From positions 2,232,001 to 2,296,000 of the forward strand of contig OZ242017.1 in the NCBI GenBank assembly GCA_965204835.1: DNA of 64,000 nucleotides, in the 5' to 3' direction. The notes beneath the pieces were generated by a model. The model was not told where the DNA came from. It searched no databases and saw only the letters and a list, made by a program, of their open reading frames with translations. This stretch comes from VXMT01 sp965204835 (GTDB lineage: Bacteria; Chloroflexota; Dehalococcoidia; UBA2979). Shown here piece after piece: positions 15,878-24,904 of the stretch; the first letter of the stretch is position 1; every line of letters begins with the position of its first letter. The position numbers and the translations under genes are program-made.

Positions 15878-16273
15878 CTACGCCATGCCGGGCGGGCGCT
15901 GCATGAGCTGCAGCGTGTTGCCGTCGGGGTCCTCGAAGGTGGCGATGCTGCCGCCCCACGGCTCGGCGCTGGGCTCGCGGATGAACGTCACACCCGCCCC
16001 GCGCAGCCGCTCCGCGACCGCCTCGATGTCGTCGACGGCGAGGTTGAGCATCGTGCGACGTGGCTCGTCGCTCAGGTCGTGTACCTCGCTGTGGGAGCCG
16101 ATGGTGAGGCGGACGTCGCCCCACTGGAAGTTGACGTGCCCCGGCCGGTCGGCACGAGGCGACAGGCCCAGGATCCCGACGTAGAAGTCGCGGACCGTGT
16201 CGAAGCGGTCGGGGTCGACGCCGATGATGACGCCGATCACGGCGCCGATGTCGCGTGGTGCGTGCTCACTCAC
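15878..16273 (-). CDS. VOC/glyoxalase-like protein
   Basis: A 131-residue VOC protein: VIIGVDPDRFDTVRDFYVGILGL, NFQWGDVRLTIG, LNLAVDDIEAVAERLRGAGV and TFEDPDGNTLQLMQRP. It is a second, diverged VOC gene 1.6 kb from the one at 14227; the two share the fold pattern but little sequence. Function unknown. It converges on the AEC permease gene. Confidence 0.8.
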   Translation of the reverse strand: MSEHAPRDIGAVIGVIIGVDPDRFDTVRDFYVGILGLSPRADRPGHVNFQWGDVRLTIGSHSEVHDLSDEPRRTMLNLAVDDIEAVAERLRGAGVTFIREPSAEPWGGSIATFEDPDGNTLQLMQRPPGMA

Positions 16274-16293
16274 GGGACGGCCCTGCCGGGGCG

Positions 16294-16530
16294 CTAGACG
16301 GGGAGTTCCTCGGGCGACTCGCCGCGGGCCACGTAGACCGAGCGGACGGCGTCCTCGAGTTCCTCCATGCCGCGGTACGAGCGGTTCGGGATGGAGTCGA
16401 GCACCGCGAAGACCTCGCGGTCGATGCCCCCCTGCATCCGTGAGCGGCGAACGACCTCAATCTTCGACGCGGGGAACTCCAGACCAGAGAATGCGGAGCG
16501 GTAGTCGGCCTTGCCTGCGTGAATGACCAT
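16294..16530 (-). CDS. DUF2795-type small protein
   Basis: A 78-residue protein. The N-terminal half, YRSAFSGLEFPASKIEVVRRS, matches the DUF2795 pattern (a short helical domain with a conserved FPASK). The C-terminal half, FAVLDSIPNRSYRGMEELEDA, is the second helical part. Function unknown. The ATG is at 16530, with an AGGAGGCG ribosome binding site just upstream on the minus strand. Confidence 0.72.
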   Translation of the reverse strand: MVIHAGKADYRSAFSGLEFPASKIEVVRRSRMQGGIDREVFAVLDSIPNRSYRGMEELEDAVRSVYVARGESPEELPV

Positions 16531-16662
16531 CGAGGCGCCTCCTGTCACCGCACATCTTATCCGCGCTTTCCCGCTGTATCGAGGGGGCACCACAAGGGAA
16601 CCTCGAAGGTTGGAGCGGCGCGACCGCGCTCTGCTATCGTGACGCCCGTGCCATACCGGGAC

Positions 16663-16797
16663 ATGCCTCGCGAGGGCCGCTGCTACCACTGCCGGGCCAC
16701 GACGCGCGGCGCGTGCATGCGCTGCGCGCACCTCGTCTGCCAGGCCTGCCAGGAGCGGCACGACACCGAGTTCGCGCACAAGGACTACACCGGATGA
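16663..16797 (+). CDS. Small zinc-ribbon-like protein
   Basis: A 44-residue ORF (49 if GTG 16648 is used) with three CxxC pairs: CYHC, CMRC and CQAC spaced by 8 and 7 residues, then a His-rich tail, ERHDTEFAHK. This is a probable two-site treble-clef or zinc-ribbon protein. Its stop overlaps the ATG of the YbaK gene (GATGA), so the two are likely made together. No family name can be given. Confidence 0.6.
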   Translation: MPREGRCYHCRATTRGACMRCAHLVCQACQERHDTEFAHKDYTG

Positions 16798-17309
16798 GCG
16801 ACGCCGCCCCCACCACCTCCGCCGACCCGGGCGCACGCGCACGCGCCGCCCTCGACGCATCCGGCGAGCTGTACGAGGTGATCGAGGTCGACCCGGACCT
16901 CGCGGACACCGCCGCGTTCTCGGAACACTACGGCTACCCCCTCGAAGTCTCCGGCAACACCATCGTCGTCGTCACGAAGCGCGGCGAGCGGCGCTTCTGT
17001 GCATGCGTCGTGCTCGCCAACACGCGGCTCGACGTGAACCACGCCGTGCGGCCGCTGCTGGAGACGCGCAAGGCGTCGTTCGCCTCGGCCGAGGAGACGG
17101 CGGAGCTGACCGGCATGCTCATCGGCGGCGTCACGCCGTTCGGCCTCCCCGACGGCCTGCCGATCTACATCGACTCGCGCGTGATGGAGATCGACTCGGT
17201 GATCGTCGGCGGCGGCGACCGCTCGACGAAGCTCCAGGTCTCGCCCCAGGCGCTCGCGCGCCTGCCCAACGCCGAGGTCGTCGCGGACCTCGCCAACCCG
17301 ATCCGGTAG
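16794..17309 (+). CDS. YbaK/ProX aminoacyl-tRNA deacylase
   Basis: A 171-residue protein of the YbaK/EbsC editing family, which hydrolyses mischarged tRNAs such as Cys-tRNAPro or Ala-tRNAPro in trans. Visible marks are VVVTKRGERRFCACVVLANTR, the substrate-lysine region TRKASFASAEET, GGVTPFGLPDGLPIYID and the closing VGGGDRSTKL. The ATG at 16794 overlaps the stop of the zinc-ribbon gene. The tRNA specificity cannot be told. Confidence 0.85.
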   Translation: MSDAAPTTSADPGARARAALDASGELYEVIEVDPDLADTAAFSEHYGYPLEVSGNTIVVVTKRGERRFCACVVLANTRLDVNHAVRPLLETRKASFASAEETAELTGMLIGGVTPFGLPDGLPIYIDSRVMEIDSVIVGGGDRSTKLQVSPQALARLPNAEVVADLANPIR

Positions 17310-17332
17310 GGACCGCCCCCGGACCGCCCTCG

Positions 17333-17752
17333 CTAGTTCTGGCGACCCGGCATCGGGTCGACCGAGCCCGCGAAGCGCGTACGCAGCAGGGTGACGGGGC
17401 CCGCGTGGTGGTGCGTCATGCGCCACTCGTCGCCTTCGAGGACGAATACGTTGGTCGCCGCCAGCGGGGTGCCGTCGACGGACTCGGCGCAGAACACGAG
17501 CGCCGAGTCCCCCACGCGGTGCACCACCGGGTCGGCGACGCGGATGTTCGGCGCCGCGGGGTTCTCGAGTATCCCGCGCCAGCTGGCGAGCACGTCGTCG
17601 CGGCCGAGCAGCACGGGCCAGCCGGGGTGGGTGCAGGCGACGGGCGCGCCGCTCGCCCAGAGCTCGGCCATCGCGTCCATGTCGCGCTGCGCGAAGGCGC
17701 GGTAGAAGGCCTCGTTCGCGGCGAGGACCGCCTCGTCGGTATCGGCGGTCAC
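17333..17752 (-). CDS. SnoaL/NTF2-like protein
   Basis: A 139-residue NTF2-fold protein: EAVLAANEAFYRAFAQRDMDAM, HPGWPVLLGRDDVLASWRGI, then FVLEGDEWRMTHHHAGP. This is the common DUF4440/SnoaL_3 pattern of proteins that protect against or process small ligands; the exact role is unknown. GTG at 17752 is taken as start. The DUF1802 gene ends five bases upstream on the same strand, so the two probably share a transcript. Confidence 0.75.
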   Translation of the reverse strand: MTADTDEAVLAANEAFYRAFAQRDMDAMAELWASGAPVACTHPGWPVLLGRDDVLASWRGILENPAAPNIRVADPVVHRVGDSALVFCAESVDGTPLAATNVFVLEGDEWRMTHHHAGPVTLLRTRFAGSVDPMPGRQN

Positions 17753-17757
17753 GGGCT

Positions 17758-18402
17758 TCAACCAGCCTCGACGGCGACCGTCGGCGTCTCGAACGCGACG
17801 CCGGGCAACGCCGCGTGCAGCTCCTCGACGCGGCGCCCGAACGCGGCGTCGTCGAGTACGGGCGTCGAGGCGATCGTGGCAGGGTCGGGTGGGAGGTCCA
17901 GCATCGGCACCCATGAGGTGCAGCTCGCGTACTCGTTGCGAACGGGAACCTCGATCGGGCCGTCCAGGCGGTGGACGCGCAGCACGAGGACGAGCAGCGG
18001 CGCCTTCGGCCGCCAGCGGAAGCGCTGCACCGCGTAGTCCGGCGTCCACACGTGGAGCCCATCGAGCGCCTCGACCTGCGCGGGCTCGGTGAGCGCCGCG
18101 CTCTCGACGATCTCCGCCCAGCCGTCGAAGCGCAGCGTGCCTGCGGGGGGCGAGGCGACGACGGCCGCGTCGAGGAGGTCCGAGGCGGCCGGCAGGAGCA
18201 GCTCGGGGCGCTGGTGCTCGAAGCTGTCGTAGAGCCAGAAGCGCGTCGCGCGGATGCGGAAACGGTGGCCCTCTTCGCGGATGCCGCCCTTGCGCAGGTC
18301 GACGATCTGTCGCCCCTCGAGCAGCGCGCGGTTGACCGCCGCCCACTCCTTGAGCGCAGGGTTCTCGATGTCCGCGGTGAGCGCCAGCGCCGGGTTCGTC
18401 AT
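17758..18402 (-). CDS. DUF1802 family protein
   Basis: A 214-residue protein with the DUF1802 pattern: ALKEWAAVNRALLEGRQIVDLRKGGIREEG, RFRIRATRFWLYDSFEHQ, then APLLVLVLRVHRLDGPIEVP. The function of the family is unknown; it occurs in cyanobacteria, Chloroflexota and some Bacillota. The ATG at 18402 or 18414 may start it. It is divergent from the sugar nucleotidyltransferase at 18500. Confidence 0.8.
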   Translation of the reverse strand: MTNPALALTADIENPALKEWAAVNRALLEGRQIVDLRKGGIREEGHRFRIRATRFWLYDSFEHQRPELLLPAASDLLDAAVVASPPAGTLRFDGWAEIVESAALTEPAQVEALDGLHVWTPDYAVQRFRWRPKAPLLVLVLRVHRLDGPIEVPVRNEYASCTSWVPMLDLPPDPATIASTPVLDDAAFGRRVEELHAALPGVAFETPTVAVEAG

Positions 18403-18499
18403 CGCCGTCAGCATACCAGCGGCCAGCTCCGGCGAGCCTGGCGCGTCGACGCGTTCCGCGGCCGGTGCGATGCTGTCGCCGGGCGGCGAGGAGGCCTCG

Positions 18500-19468
18500 A
18501 TGGACCCGCTCGGGGTGGTGCTGACGGCGGGGCTCGGGACACGGCTGCGACCGCTCACGCCCGCGACGCCGAAGCCGCTCGTCCCCCTGCTCAACCGCCC
18601 GCTCATCGCCTACGCGCTCGACCTCATGCACGACCTCGGCCTGCGCGAAGTCGCCGTAGTCACCGGCCCCGACGACCGGACGCGCGGGTACGTCGAGGGC
18701 AACGCCCCGCCCGGCCTGCGCGTCTCGACCGCCGTGCAGCACGAACCGCGCGGCCCCGGCGACGCCGTCGCCGCGGTCGGCGACGCCCTCGAAGGACGCA
18801 CGGTCGTCGTGCTGGCCGTCGACACCGTGCTGACGGGCGTCGACCCGGCGCTGCTCGACGGCTTCGAGGCGAGCGGCGCCGCGGCCGGGCTGCTGCTCCA
18901 GCGCGTTGAGGACCCGCGCGCATTCGGCGTGGCCGAGCTCGACGGCGACCGCGTCGTGGACCTCGAGGAGAAGCCGGAGCGCCCGCGCTCGGACCTCGCG
19001 CTCGTGGGCCTGTGGGTGCTCGCCCCTGCCGCCGTGGAGCGGGTGCGCACCGACCCCTACATCAACGCGAGGGGCGAGTCGGACCTCACAGCCACAGTCG
19101 CCGCGATGCTGGACGAGGGCGCCGACGTGCGGGGCTGGCTCCTCGACGGCGAGTGGCTGGACGGCGGCACGATCGAGGGCGTGCTGCACGCGCAGTCGCG
19201 GCTGCTCGGGCGCGCGGGCGCGGCGGGTGTCGCCGCCGACGCGGTCGTGACCAACTCGACGCTGCGGGACCCCGTGCTCGTCGGCGCGGGCGCGCGCGTC
19301 GAGGCGAGCGACCTTGCCGAGGTGGTGGTCGGCGATGGCGCCACCCTGGAGGGCGTCACGCTCCGCCGCGCCCTCGTCGCCCCCGGCGCGACGCTGCGAG
19401 GCGGGGACTACTCGGACGTCGTGGTCACACCGGCGGGCGGGGTCTGCGGGCCGGGCGTCGAGACGTAG
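18500..19468 (+). CDS. Sugar-phosphate nucleotidyltransferase (RmlA/GlmU-like)
   Basis: A 322-residue protein. The N-terminal transferase domain (1-230) has the signature VVLTAGLGTRLRPLTPATPKPLVPL and LEEKPERP, with DGEWLDGGT near residue 220. The C-terminal 80 residues look like a short left-handed beta-helix (VLVGAGARVEASDL, VVVGDGATLEGV). It should activate a hexose 1-phosphate with dTTP or UTP. A GGCGAGGAGG ribosome binding site precedes the ATG at 18500. The sugar and the base are not determinable here. Confidence 0.82.
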   Translation: MDPLGVVLTAGLGTRLRPLTPATPKPLVPLLNRPLIAYALDLMHDLGLREVAVVTGPDDRTRGYVEGNAPPGLRVSTAVQHEPRGPGDAVAAVGDALEGRTVVVLAVDTVLTGVDPALLDGFEASGAAAGLLLQRVEDPRAFGVAELDGDRVVDLEEKPERPRSDLALVGLWVLAPAAVERVRTDPYINARGESDLTATVAAMLDEGADVRGWLLDGEWLDGGTIEGVLHAQSRLLGRAGAAGVAADAVVTNSTLRDPVLVGAGARVEASDLAEVVVGDGATLEGVTLRRALVAPGATLRGGDYSDVVVTPAGGVCGPGVET

Positions 19469-19516
19469 TCGCAAGCACCGTCACCACCGCACGCCGCCGC
19501 TGCTACACTCGACGCC

Positions 19517-20962
19517 ATGACACATGAGGACCTGATCCGTGACCTGCGGGACGCCCTCGGCGATGCGCACGTGCTGCACCTCCCCGAGGACCTCATCGCG
19601 TACGAGTACGACGCGACCATCGAGCGCGCGCGGCCCGACGCGGTCGTGTTCCCGGGCTCCACCGCCGATGTCGCGGCAGCGGTCCGTATCGCCAACACGC
19701 ACGACGTGCCCGTGGTGCCTCGAGGCTCCGGGACGGGGCTCGCAGGGGGCGCGGTGCCGGTCATCGGCGGCGTCCTCGTGGCCATGACGCGCATGCGGCG
19801 CATCGTCGAGCTCAACGCCGCGAACCGCATCGCCGTCGTCGAGCCGGGCGTCATCAACCTCGACCTGCAGGCGGCGTGCGAGCCCCACGGGCTGCGCTAC
19901 GCGCCCGACCCCTCCTCGCAGCGCATCTGCACTATCGGCGGCAACGTCGGCACCAACGCCGGCGGCCCGCACACGCTCGCCCACGGCAGCACCGTGAACC
20001 ACGTGCTCGGCGTCGAGGTCGTGCTCGCCGACGGCACCGCGACGTGGCTCGGCGGGCGGCAGCCGGACGCGCCGGGCCCCGACCTGCGCGGCGTCTTCTG
20101 CGGCTCCGAGGGCACGCTCGGCATCGTCACGCAGATCTGCGTCGCCCTCACCCCGCTCCCGCACGAGGTGCGCACCATGCTCGCCATCTTCGACAGCGTC
20201 GAGGTGGCCTCGGAAGCGGTCTCGTCGATCATCAGCCGCGGCGTCGTGCCCGTCGCGGTCGAGATGCTGGACCAGGAGATCATCCGCATCGTCGAGCCGC
20301 AGATGCACGTCGGCTACCCGCTCGATGCGGGCGCCGTGCTGCTCCTGGAGGTCGAGGGGCTGCCCGAGGCTGTCGCCGCCGACGCCGAGCGCGTCGTCGC
20401 CGCCTGCGAGGAGGCTGGCGCGCGCGAGCTGCGGGTGGCCGAGTCCGCCGAGGAGCGCGAGGGGCTGTGGGAGGGCCGCAAGGGCGGCATCGGCGCCATC
20501 GGCGCGAGCTCGCCGAACTTCTACATCCTCGACGGCGTCGTGCCGCGCACGAAGCTGCCCGAGGTGATGTCGCAGGTCAACGCGCTGTCGGCGGAGTACG
20601 GGTTCCGCTGCGCCAACATCTTCCACGCCGGCGACGGCAACCTGCACCCCAACATCATGTTCAACGAGCTCGACGAGGGCGCCACCGAGCGCGTGCTGGA
20701 GCTCGGCGGCGAGATCATGCGCGTCTGCGTCGAGGCCGGCGGCTCGATCACCGGCGAGCACGGCATCGGCCTGGAAAAGCGCACCTACATGGAGTGGATC
20801 TTCGACGACGACGCCCTCGACGCGATGGGGCGGCTGCGCCTCGCCTTCGGCGCCGACGAGCGCTTCAACCCGTGCAAGGTGCTGCCGACGGGGCACGGCT
20901 GCGCGTCCGGGCACGCCGCCGAGATGCGCCACCACCTGGCCGCGCCCGGCGTGTACATCTAG
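19517..20962 (+). CDS. glcD: Glycolate oxidase subunit GlcD (FAD-linked)
   Basis: A 481-residue FAD-binding protein of the VAO/PCMH fold. FAD-site marks are VVPRGSGTGLAGGAVP and IGGNVGTNAGGPHTLAHG, and the C-terminal end has HAGDGNLHPNIMF and GEHGIGLEKR, typical of GlcD and D-lactate dehydrogenases. It oxidises glycolate (or D-lactate) and passes electrons through GlcE and GlcF to quinone. It is first in a four-gene operon; glcE begins five bases after its stop. Confidence 0.92.
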   Translation: MTHEDLIRDLRDALGDAHVLHLPEDLIAYEYDATIERARPDAVVFPGSTADVAAAVRIANTHDVPVVPRGSGTGLAGGAVPVIGGVLVAMTRMRRIVELNAANRIAVVEPGVINLDLQAACEPHGLRYAPDPSSQRICTIGGNVGTNAGGPHTLAHGSTVNHVLGVEVVLADGTATWLGGRQPDAPGPDLRGVFCGSEGTLGIVTQICVALTPLPHEVRTMLAIFDSVEVASEAVSSIISRGVVPVAVEMLDQEIIRIVEPQMHVGYPLDAGAVLLLEVEGLPEAVAADAERVVAACEEAGARELRVAESAEEREGLWEGRKGGIGAIGASSPNFYILDGVVPRTKLPEVMSQVNALSAEYGFRCANIFHAGDGNLHPNIMFNELDEGATERVLELGGEIMRVCVEAGGSITGEHGIGLEKRTYMEWIFDDDALDAMGRLRLAFGADERFNPCKVLPTGHGCASGHAAEMRHHLAAPGVYI

Positions 20963-20967
20963 CCGCC

Positions 20968-22212
20968 ATGACCTCCCCGACCACCGACCTGCGCGAGGCA
21001 CTGCCCGCCGAGGGCCAGCGCGCCGCCGCCGACTACCACATCGACGGAGCCGTCCCGCAGATCGCGCAGCAGCCCCGCAGCCGCGAGGAGGTCGCGGAGC
21101 TGCTCACCACGGCCTCGGAGGCCGGGCTCGCCGTCGTGCCCCAGGGCAGCCGCACCTCGCTCGACCTTGGGCGGCCGGTCGACCGCTACGACGTGGCGCT
21201 CGACATGCGCGGCCTGGACGGCATCGTGGACTACGAGCCCGCCGACATGACCGTGCAGGTGCAGGCGGGGATGACGCTGCGAGCGTTGCGCGCACACCTC
21301 GCCGAGCACGGCCAGTACCTCCCCGCCGACCCGCCACCCGGCGACGAGGTGACCATCGGCGGGCTGCTGGCCACCGCGCGACCCGGCGCGTGGCGGGGCC
21401 ACGTGCCGGCGGCGCGCGACCTCGTCATCGGCATGGAGGTCGCGCACCCCGACGGCTCGCTCGTGCGCTCCGGCGGGCGCGTGGTCAAGAACGTCAGCGG
21501 CTACGACCTGCATCGCCTGCACACCGGCGCGCTCGGCACGCTCGGCGTCATCCTCGAAGCCTCGTTCAAGCTCGTCCCGCTGCCGCCCGCGACACGCTCG
21601 TTCGCGGTGCGCCGCGCCAGCGTGCGCGACGCCGCACGGCTCGCCACCGAGCTGCGCGACGCGGCGCTCCCGGCGCGCGCGCTCACCGTCCTCGCGCCCG
21701 AGGCCGCGACAAGCCTCGGGCTGCCGGAGCACGCGCACGTGCTGCTCGAACTCGCCGGCTACGAGTCCGCGCTCGACGCCGCGACGCGGCGCGCCGTGGA
21801 CCTCGCCGAGTCGTCGGGCGTGGGGCCGGAGGAGGCTCCGCCCGGCGGCTGGGACCGCCTGCGCGCGCTCGCCGGCTCCCCTGACGGCGTCGTGCTGCGG
21901 CTCGGCATCCCGGCGACGCGTATCGCCGCCACGATCGAGGCGGCGCGCGGGCTGGGCGCGACGGCGTGGGGCCACGTCGCCGCGGGCAGCGTCATGGTGC
22001 ACGCGCCCGCGATCGACGTGACCTCGGTGCGCGTGCTGCGCCGCAACGTCGAGGCCGAGGGCGGCTTCCTCGTCGTCGAGTCGGGGCCGCCCGCGCTGCG
22101 CGCGGTGGTCGACCCGCTCGGGAGCGCGACACGCGACCTCGTCGGCGCGCTCAAGCGCCAGTTCGACCCGAACGGCACCCTGAGCCCGGGCCGCTGGGAG
22201 GTGGGACTGTGA
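20968..22212 (+). CDS. glcE: Glycolate oxidase subunit GlcE (FAD-binding)
   Basis: A 414-residue FAD-binding subunit. It has the PCMH-type pattern VVPQGSRTSLDLGRP, VTIGGLLATARPGAWRG and GRVVKNVSGYDLHRLHTGALGT, the usual GlcE landmarks. It is shorter and more diverged than GlcD and lacks the C-terminal GEHGIG box. It forms the GlcDEF complex at the inner face of the membrane. Its TGA overlaps the GTG of glcF. Confidence 0.9.
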   Translation: MTSPTTDLREALPAEGQRAAADYHIDGAVPQIAQQPRSREEVAELLTTASEAGLAVVPQGSRTSLDLGRPVDRYDVALDMRGLDGIVDYEPADMTVQVQAGMTLRALRAHLAEHGQYLPADPPPGDEVTIGGLLATARPGAWRGHVPAARDLVIGMEVAHPDGSLVRSGGRVVKNVSGYDLHRLHTGALGTLGVILEASFKLVPLPPATRSFAVRRASVRDAARLATELRDAALPARALTVLAPEAATSLGLPEHAHVLLELAGYESALDAATRRAVDLAESSGVGPEEAPPGGWDRLRALAGSPDGVVLRLGIPATRIAATIEAARGLGATAWGHVAAGSVMVHAPAIDVTSVRVLRRNVEAEGGFLVVESGPPALRAVVDPLGSATRDLVGALKRQFDPNGTLSPGRWEVGL

Positions 22213-23543
22213 CCACGGCCGGCCCACCCGAGGTGCCGCGCGCGAGCAAGTTCCGCGGGCCCGACGCCCCCGCGCTGAGCGACCTCCAGAACTGCATCCA
22301 CTGCGGCTTCTGCCTGCCCGCCTGCCCCACCTACATCGCGACCGGACAGGAGCTCGAGTCGCCCCGCGGGCGGCTGCACCTGATCCGGGCCGTGGTGGAG
22401 GGCAAGGTCGATCCGACGCCGCGGCTGCTCTCACACCTCGACCTGTGCCTGCAGTGCCGCGCCTGCGAGACGGCGTGCCCGTCGTCGGTGCCGTACGGCC
22501 GCATCATGGAGGACGCGCGCGCCTCGGTGATGGCCGAGCCCTCGACGCGACCACGCGCGTGGGCGATGCGCGCGCGCGTGCTCCGGCATGTCGTCGCGCG
22601 GCCGCGCGTGCTGCGCGCGGCGCTCTCGTTCGGTCGCCTCTACACGCGCTCCGGCCTCCAGCGCCTGCTGCGCGGCCCCCTCCGCCGCGTGTTGCCGAGG
22701 CCGCTCGCGGACCTCGAGGCACAGGCGCCGACCCTGGACCGGACGCCGTTCCGCCGCTCGGGCGAGCTCGTCAGTCGCCGCGGCGCCGGTCCGCGCGTGG
22801 CGCTCCTCACCGGCTGCGTCCACGGCGAGCTCTACCCGCAGACGCACGAGGCGACCCTGCGCGTCCTCGCGTGGCTGGGCTGCGAGGTCATCGCGCCGCC
22901 GGAGCAGGCCTGCTGCGGCGCACTCCACGCCCACGCCGGCGACGCCGAGGCCGCGCGCTCCCTCGCCCGCCGCAACATCGCGGCGTTCGAGGACGCCGAT
23001 GTCGACGCCGTGATCGTGAACGCCGCCGGCTGCGGCGCCGCGATGAAGGAGTACGGCCGCCTCCTCCGCAACGACGACCGCTGGGCGGAGCGCGCCAAAC
23101 GCTTCGAGTCGACCGTGCAGGACGTCCTCGAATTCGTGGCGTCCCAGGACTTCGAGCGCGGGCTCGGGCACGTCGACGCCGGGGTGACGCTGCAAGACGC
23201 CTGCCACCTCGCGCACGCGCAGGGCATCCGCGACGCGCCGCGCGCGATCCTCGCCGGCATCCCGGGCGTCCGCCTGCACGAGCAGGCCACGCCCGACCGC
23301 TGCTGCGGCGCGGCCGGGCTGTACGCCACGGTGCAGGCCGAGATGTCGCGCGAGGTGCTCGACGCCAAGCTCGCGGACATCGCGAGCACGGGAGCGTCCA
23401 CCGTCGTGACCTCGAACCCCGGCTGCACCATGCAGATCGAGACGGGGCTGCGGCGCGCGCGACGCGCCGGCGAGGTGTTGCACCTCATCGAGCTGCTCGA
23501 CCGCTCCTACGCGGCCGGGGCCGCCGAGCGGGCGCGCGCGTGA
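22209..23543 (+). CDS. glcF: Glycolate oxidase iron-sulfur subunit GlcF
   Basis: A 444-residue protein with two 4Fe-4S motifs, CIHCGFCLPACP and CLQCRACETACP, in the first 100 residues. Two CCG domains follow, with QACCGALHAHAGD and DRCCGAAGLY near the ends of each. These transfer electrons from the flavin subunits to quinone. GTG at 22209 overlaps the stop of glcE. The stop overlaps the GTG of the epimerase gene, an unusual fourth member of the operon. Confidence 0.93.
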   Translation: MTTAGPPEVPRASKFRGPDAPALSDLQNCIHCGFCLPACPTYIATGQELESPRGRLHLIRAVVEGKVDPTPRLLSHLDLCLQCRACETACPSSVPYGRIMEDARASVMAEPSTRPRAWAMRARVLRHVVARPRVLRAALSFGRLYTRSGLQRLLRGPLRRVLPRPLADLEAQAPTLDRTPFRRSGELVSRRGAGPRVALLTGCVHGELYPQTHEATLRVLAWLGCEVIAPPEQACCGALHAHAGDAEAARSLARRNIAAFEDADVDAVIVNAAGCGAAMKEYGRLLRNDDRWAERAKRFESTVQDVLEFVASQDFERGLGHVDAGVTLQDACHLAHAQGIRDAPRAILAGIPGVRLHEQATPDRCCGAAGLYATVQAEMSREVLDAKLADIASTGASTVVTSNPGCTMQIETGLRRARRAGEVLHLIELLDRSYAAGAAERARA

Positions 23544-24466
23544 GCGCTATCGCGCGAGCGGTGGTCACGGGCTCCTCGGGCTTCGTCGGCAGCCACCTCG
23601 CCGCGCGGCTCGCCGCCGGCGGCTGCGCGGTCACCGGCTTCTCCAACACGCCGCCGAGGCAGCCATCGCCCGATGGCGTCGCCGAGCACCTCGGCGACGT
23701 CCGCGACGCCGACGCCGCTGCCAGCGTGATCACCGGGGCGCGCCCCGAGGTCGTCTTCCACCTCGCCGCCCAGGCGTCCGTCCCCGTCTCGATGCGCGAC
23801 CCGGTCGCGGACATCGAGGCGAACGTGATCGGCAGTGTCCACGTGGCGCAGGCAGCGGCGGCCGCGGGGGCGAGGCGGCTCGTGTTCTTCTCGACGGGTG
23901 GCGCGCTGTTCGGCCAGCCCGAGACGCTGCCCGCCGGGGAGCACACCCCGATTGAGCCGCAGTCCGTGTACGGCGCCTCGAAGATCGCGGCGGAGCACGA
24001 GCTCGGGGCGCTGTGCCGCTATCTCGGCCTCGAGTTGTCCGTGCTGCGGCCGGGCAACATCTACGGCCCCGGCCAGGACGCGGCAGGCGAGTCGGGCGTC
24101 GTCGCCATCTTCGCGACGCGCATGCTCGCGGGCGCCGAGGCGACGATCTTCGGTGACGGCAGCCAGCAGCGCGACTACGTCTTCGTCGACGACATCGTCG
24201 ACGCGGCCCTCCTCGCCGCCACCGCCGAGCCCGCGACCTGCGAGGTCGGCTCGGGCGTCGGCACGTCCACCCTCGAGATCTTCCAGCACCTCGCCCGGCT
24301 CACCGGCTACGGCCGCGAGCCGGTCTTCGCGCCAGAGCGCCCCGGCGACCCGCAGGCCGTCTACCTCGACCCCTCGCGGGCGAGGGAGCGCTGGGGGTGG
24401 GAGGCGAGTACGAGCCTGGAGGATGGGTTGGCGGCGACGGTGGAGTGGTTCCGGGGACAGGAGTAG
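23540..24466 (+). CDS. NAD-dependent sugar epimerase/dehydratase (extended SDR)
   Basis: A 308-residue extended short-chain dehydrogenase. The cofactor motif is VVTGSSGFVGSHLA, the catalytic Ser/Thr lies in FFSTGG, and YGASKIAAE holds the Tyr-Lys pair. RPGNIYGPGQ and RDYVFVDDIVDA are typical of UDP-sugar 4-epimerases and related dehydratases. Substrate unknown. GTG at 23540 overlaps the glcF stop, so it is co-translated with glcDEF although no functional link to glycolate is known. Confidence 0.85.
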   Translation: MSAIARAVVTGSSGFVGSHLAARLAAGGCAVTGFSNTPPRQPSPDGVAEHLGDVRDADAAASVITGARPEVVFHLAAQASVPVSMRDPVADIEANVIGSVHVAQAAAAAGARRLVFFSTGGALFGQPETLPAGEHTPIEPQSVYGASKIAAEHELGALCRYLGLELSVLRPGNIYGPGQDAAGESGVVAIFATRMLAGAEATIFGDGSQQRDYVFVDDIVDAALLAATAEPATCEVGSGVGTSTLEIFQHLARLTGYGREPVFAPERPGDPQAVYLDPSRARERWGWEASTSLEDGLAATVEWFRGQE

Positions 24467-24490
24467 CCGCAGCTGGTTCCCGTGGGCTAG

Positions 24491-24904
24491 CTATGCCCTG
24501 AGGAGGGCGGAGAACCCGGCCTGCTCAAAGTCGCGGTCGTAAGCGAGAGCTTCGGTGATGCCCCGCTCCTCCATGATGAGGAAGCTCGCGCAGTCGGTCA
24601 CGCTCCATCGCTGGTCAGGCCGTTCTGCGTAGCGCTCGACTGCGGCTCGGAACTGACCGTCCGTCTGTGGGACCACATCCACGTCCGGCCTCGCAATCAA
24701 CTCCTGGACCATCCGCACTGCGACACCCCGGCGCTGCGTGCCACGGCCCGCAAGGTGGTTCAGCACTTCCGTCAGGGCCATCTGCGTCGTCACTATGGTG
24801 GCCGACCCAAGGCCAGCCGTCAGGGCTCGAGCCTGTTCGTGGAGACGGTCGCCGGGATGCAGTAGCGCAATCCAATAGCCCGAATCCGCGAACAGGGTTC
24901 GCAT
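24491..24904 (-). CDS. PIN-domain toxin (VapC-like)
   Basis: A 137-residue PIN-domain protein. The acidic residues are in LFADSGYWIAL (Asp7), ALTEVLNH (Glu), WSVTDCASF (Asp) and AYDRDFEQAGF (Asp), in the spacing of the four-acid RNase site. VapC toxins cleave tRNA or rRNA. ATG at 24904 overlaps the stop of the upstream antitoxin gene (ATGA). The stop faces the epimerase gene 24 bases away. Confidence 0.88.
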   Translation of the reverse strand: MRTLFADSGYWIALLHPGDRLHEQARALTAGLGSATIVTTQMALTEVLNHLAGRGTQRRGVAVRMVQELIARPDVDVVPQTDGQFRAAVERYAERPDQRWSVTDCASFLIMEERGITEALAYDRDFEQAGFSALLRA

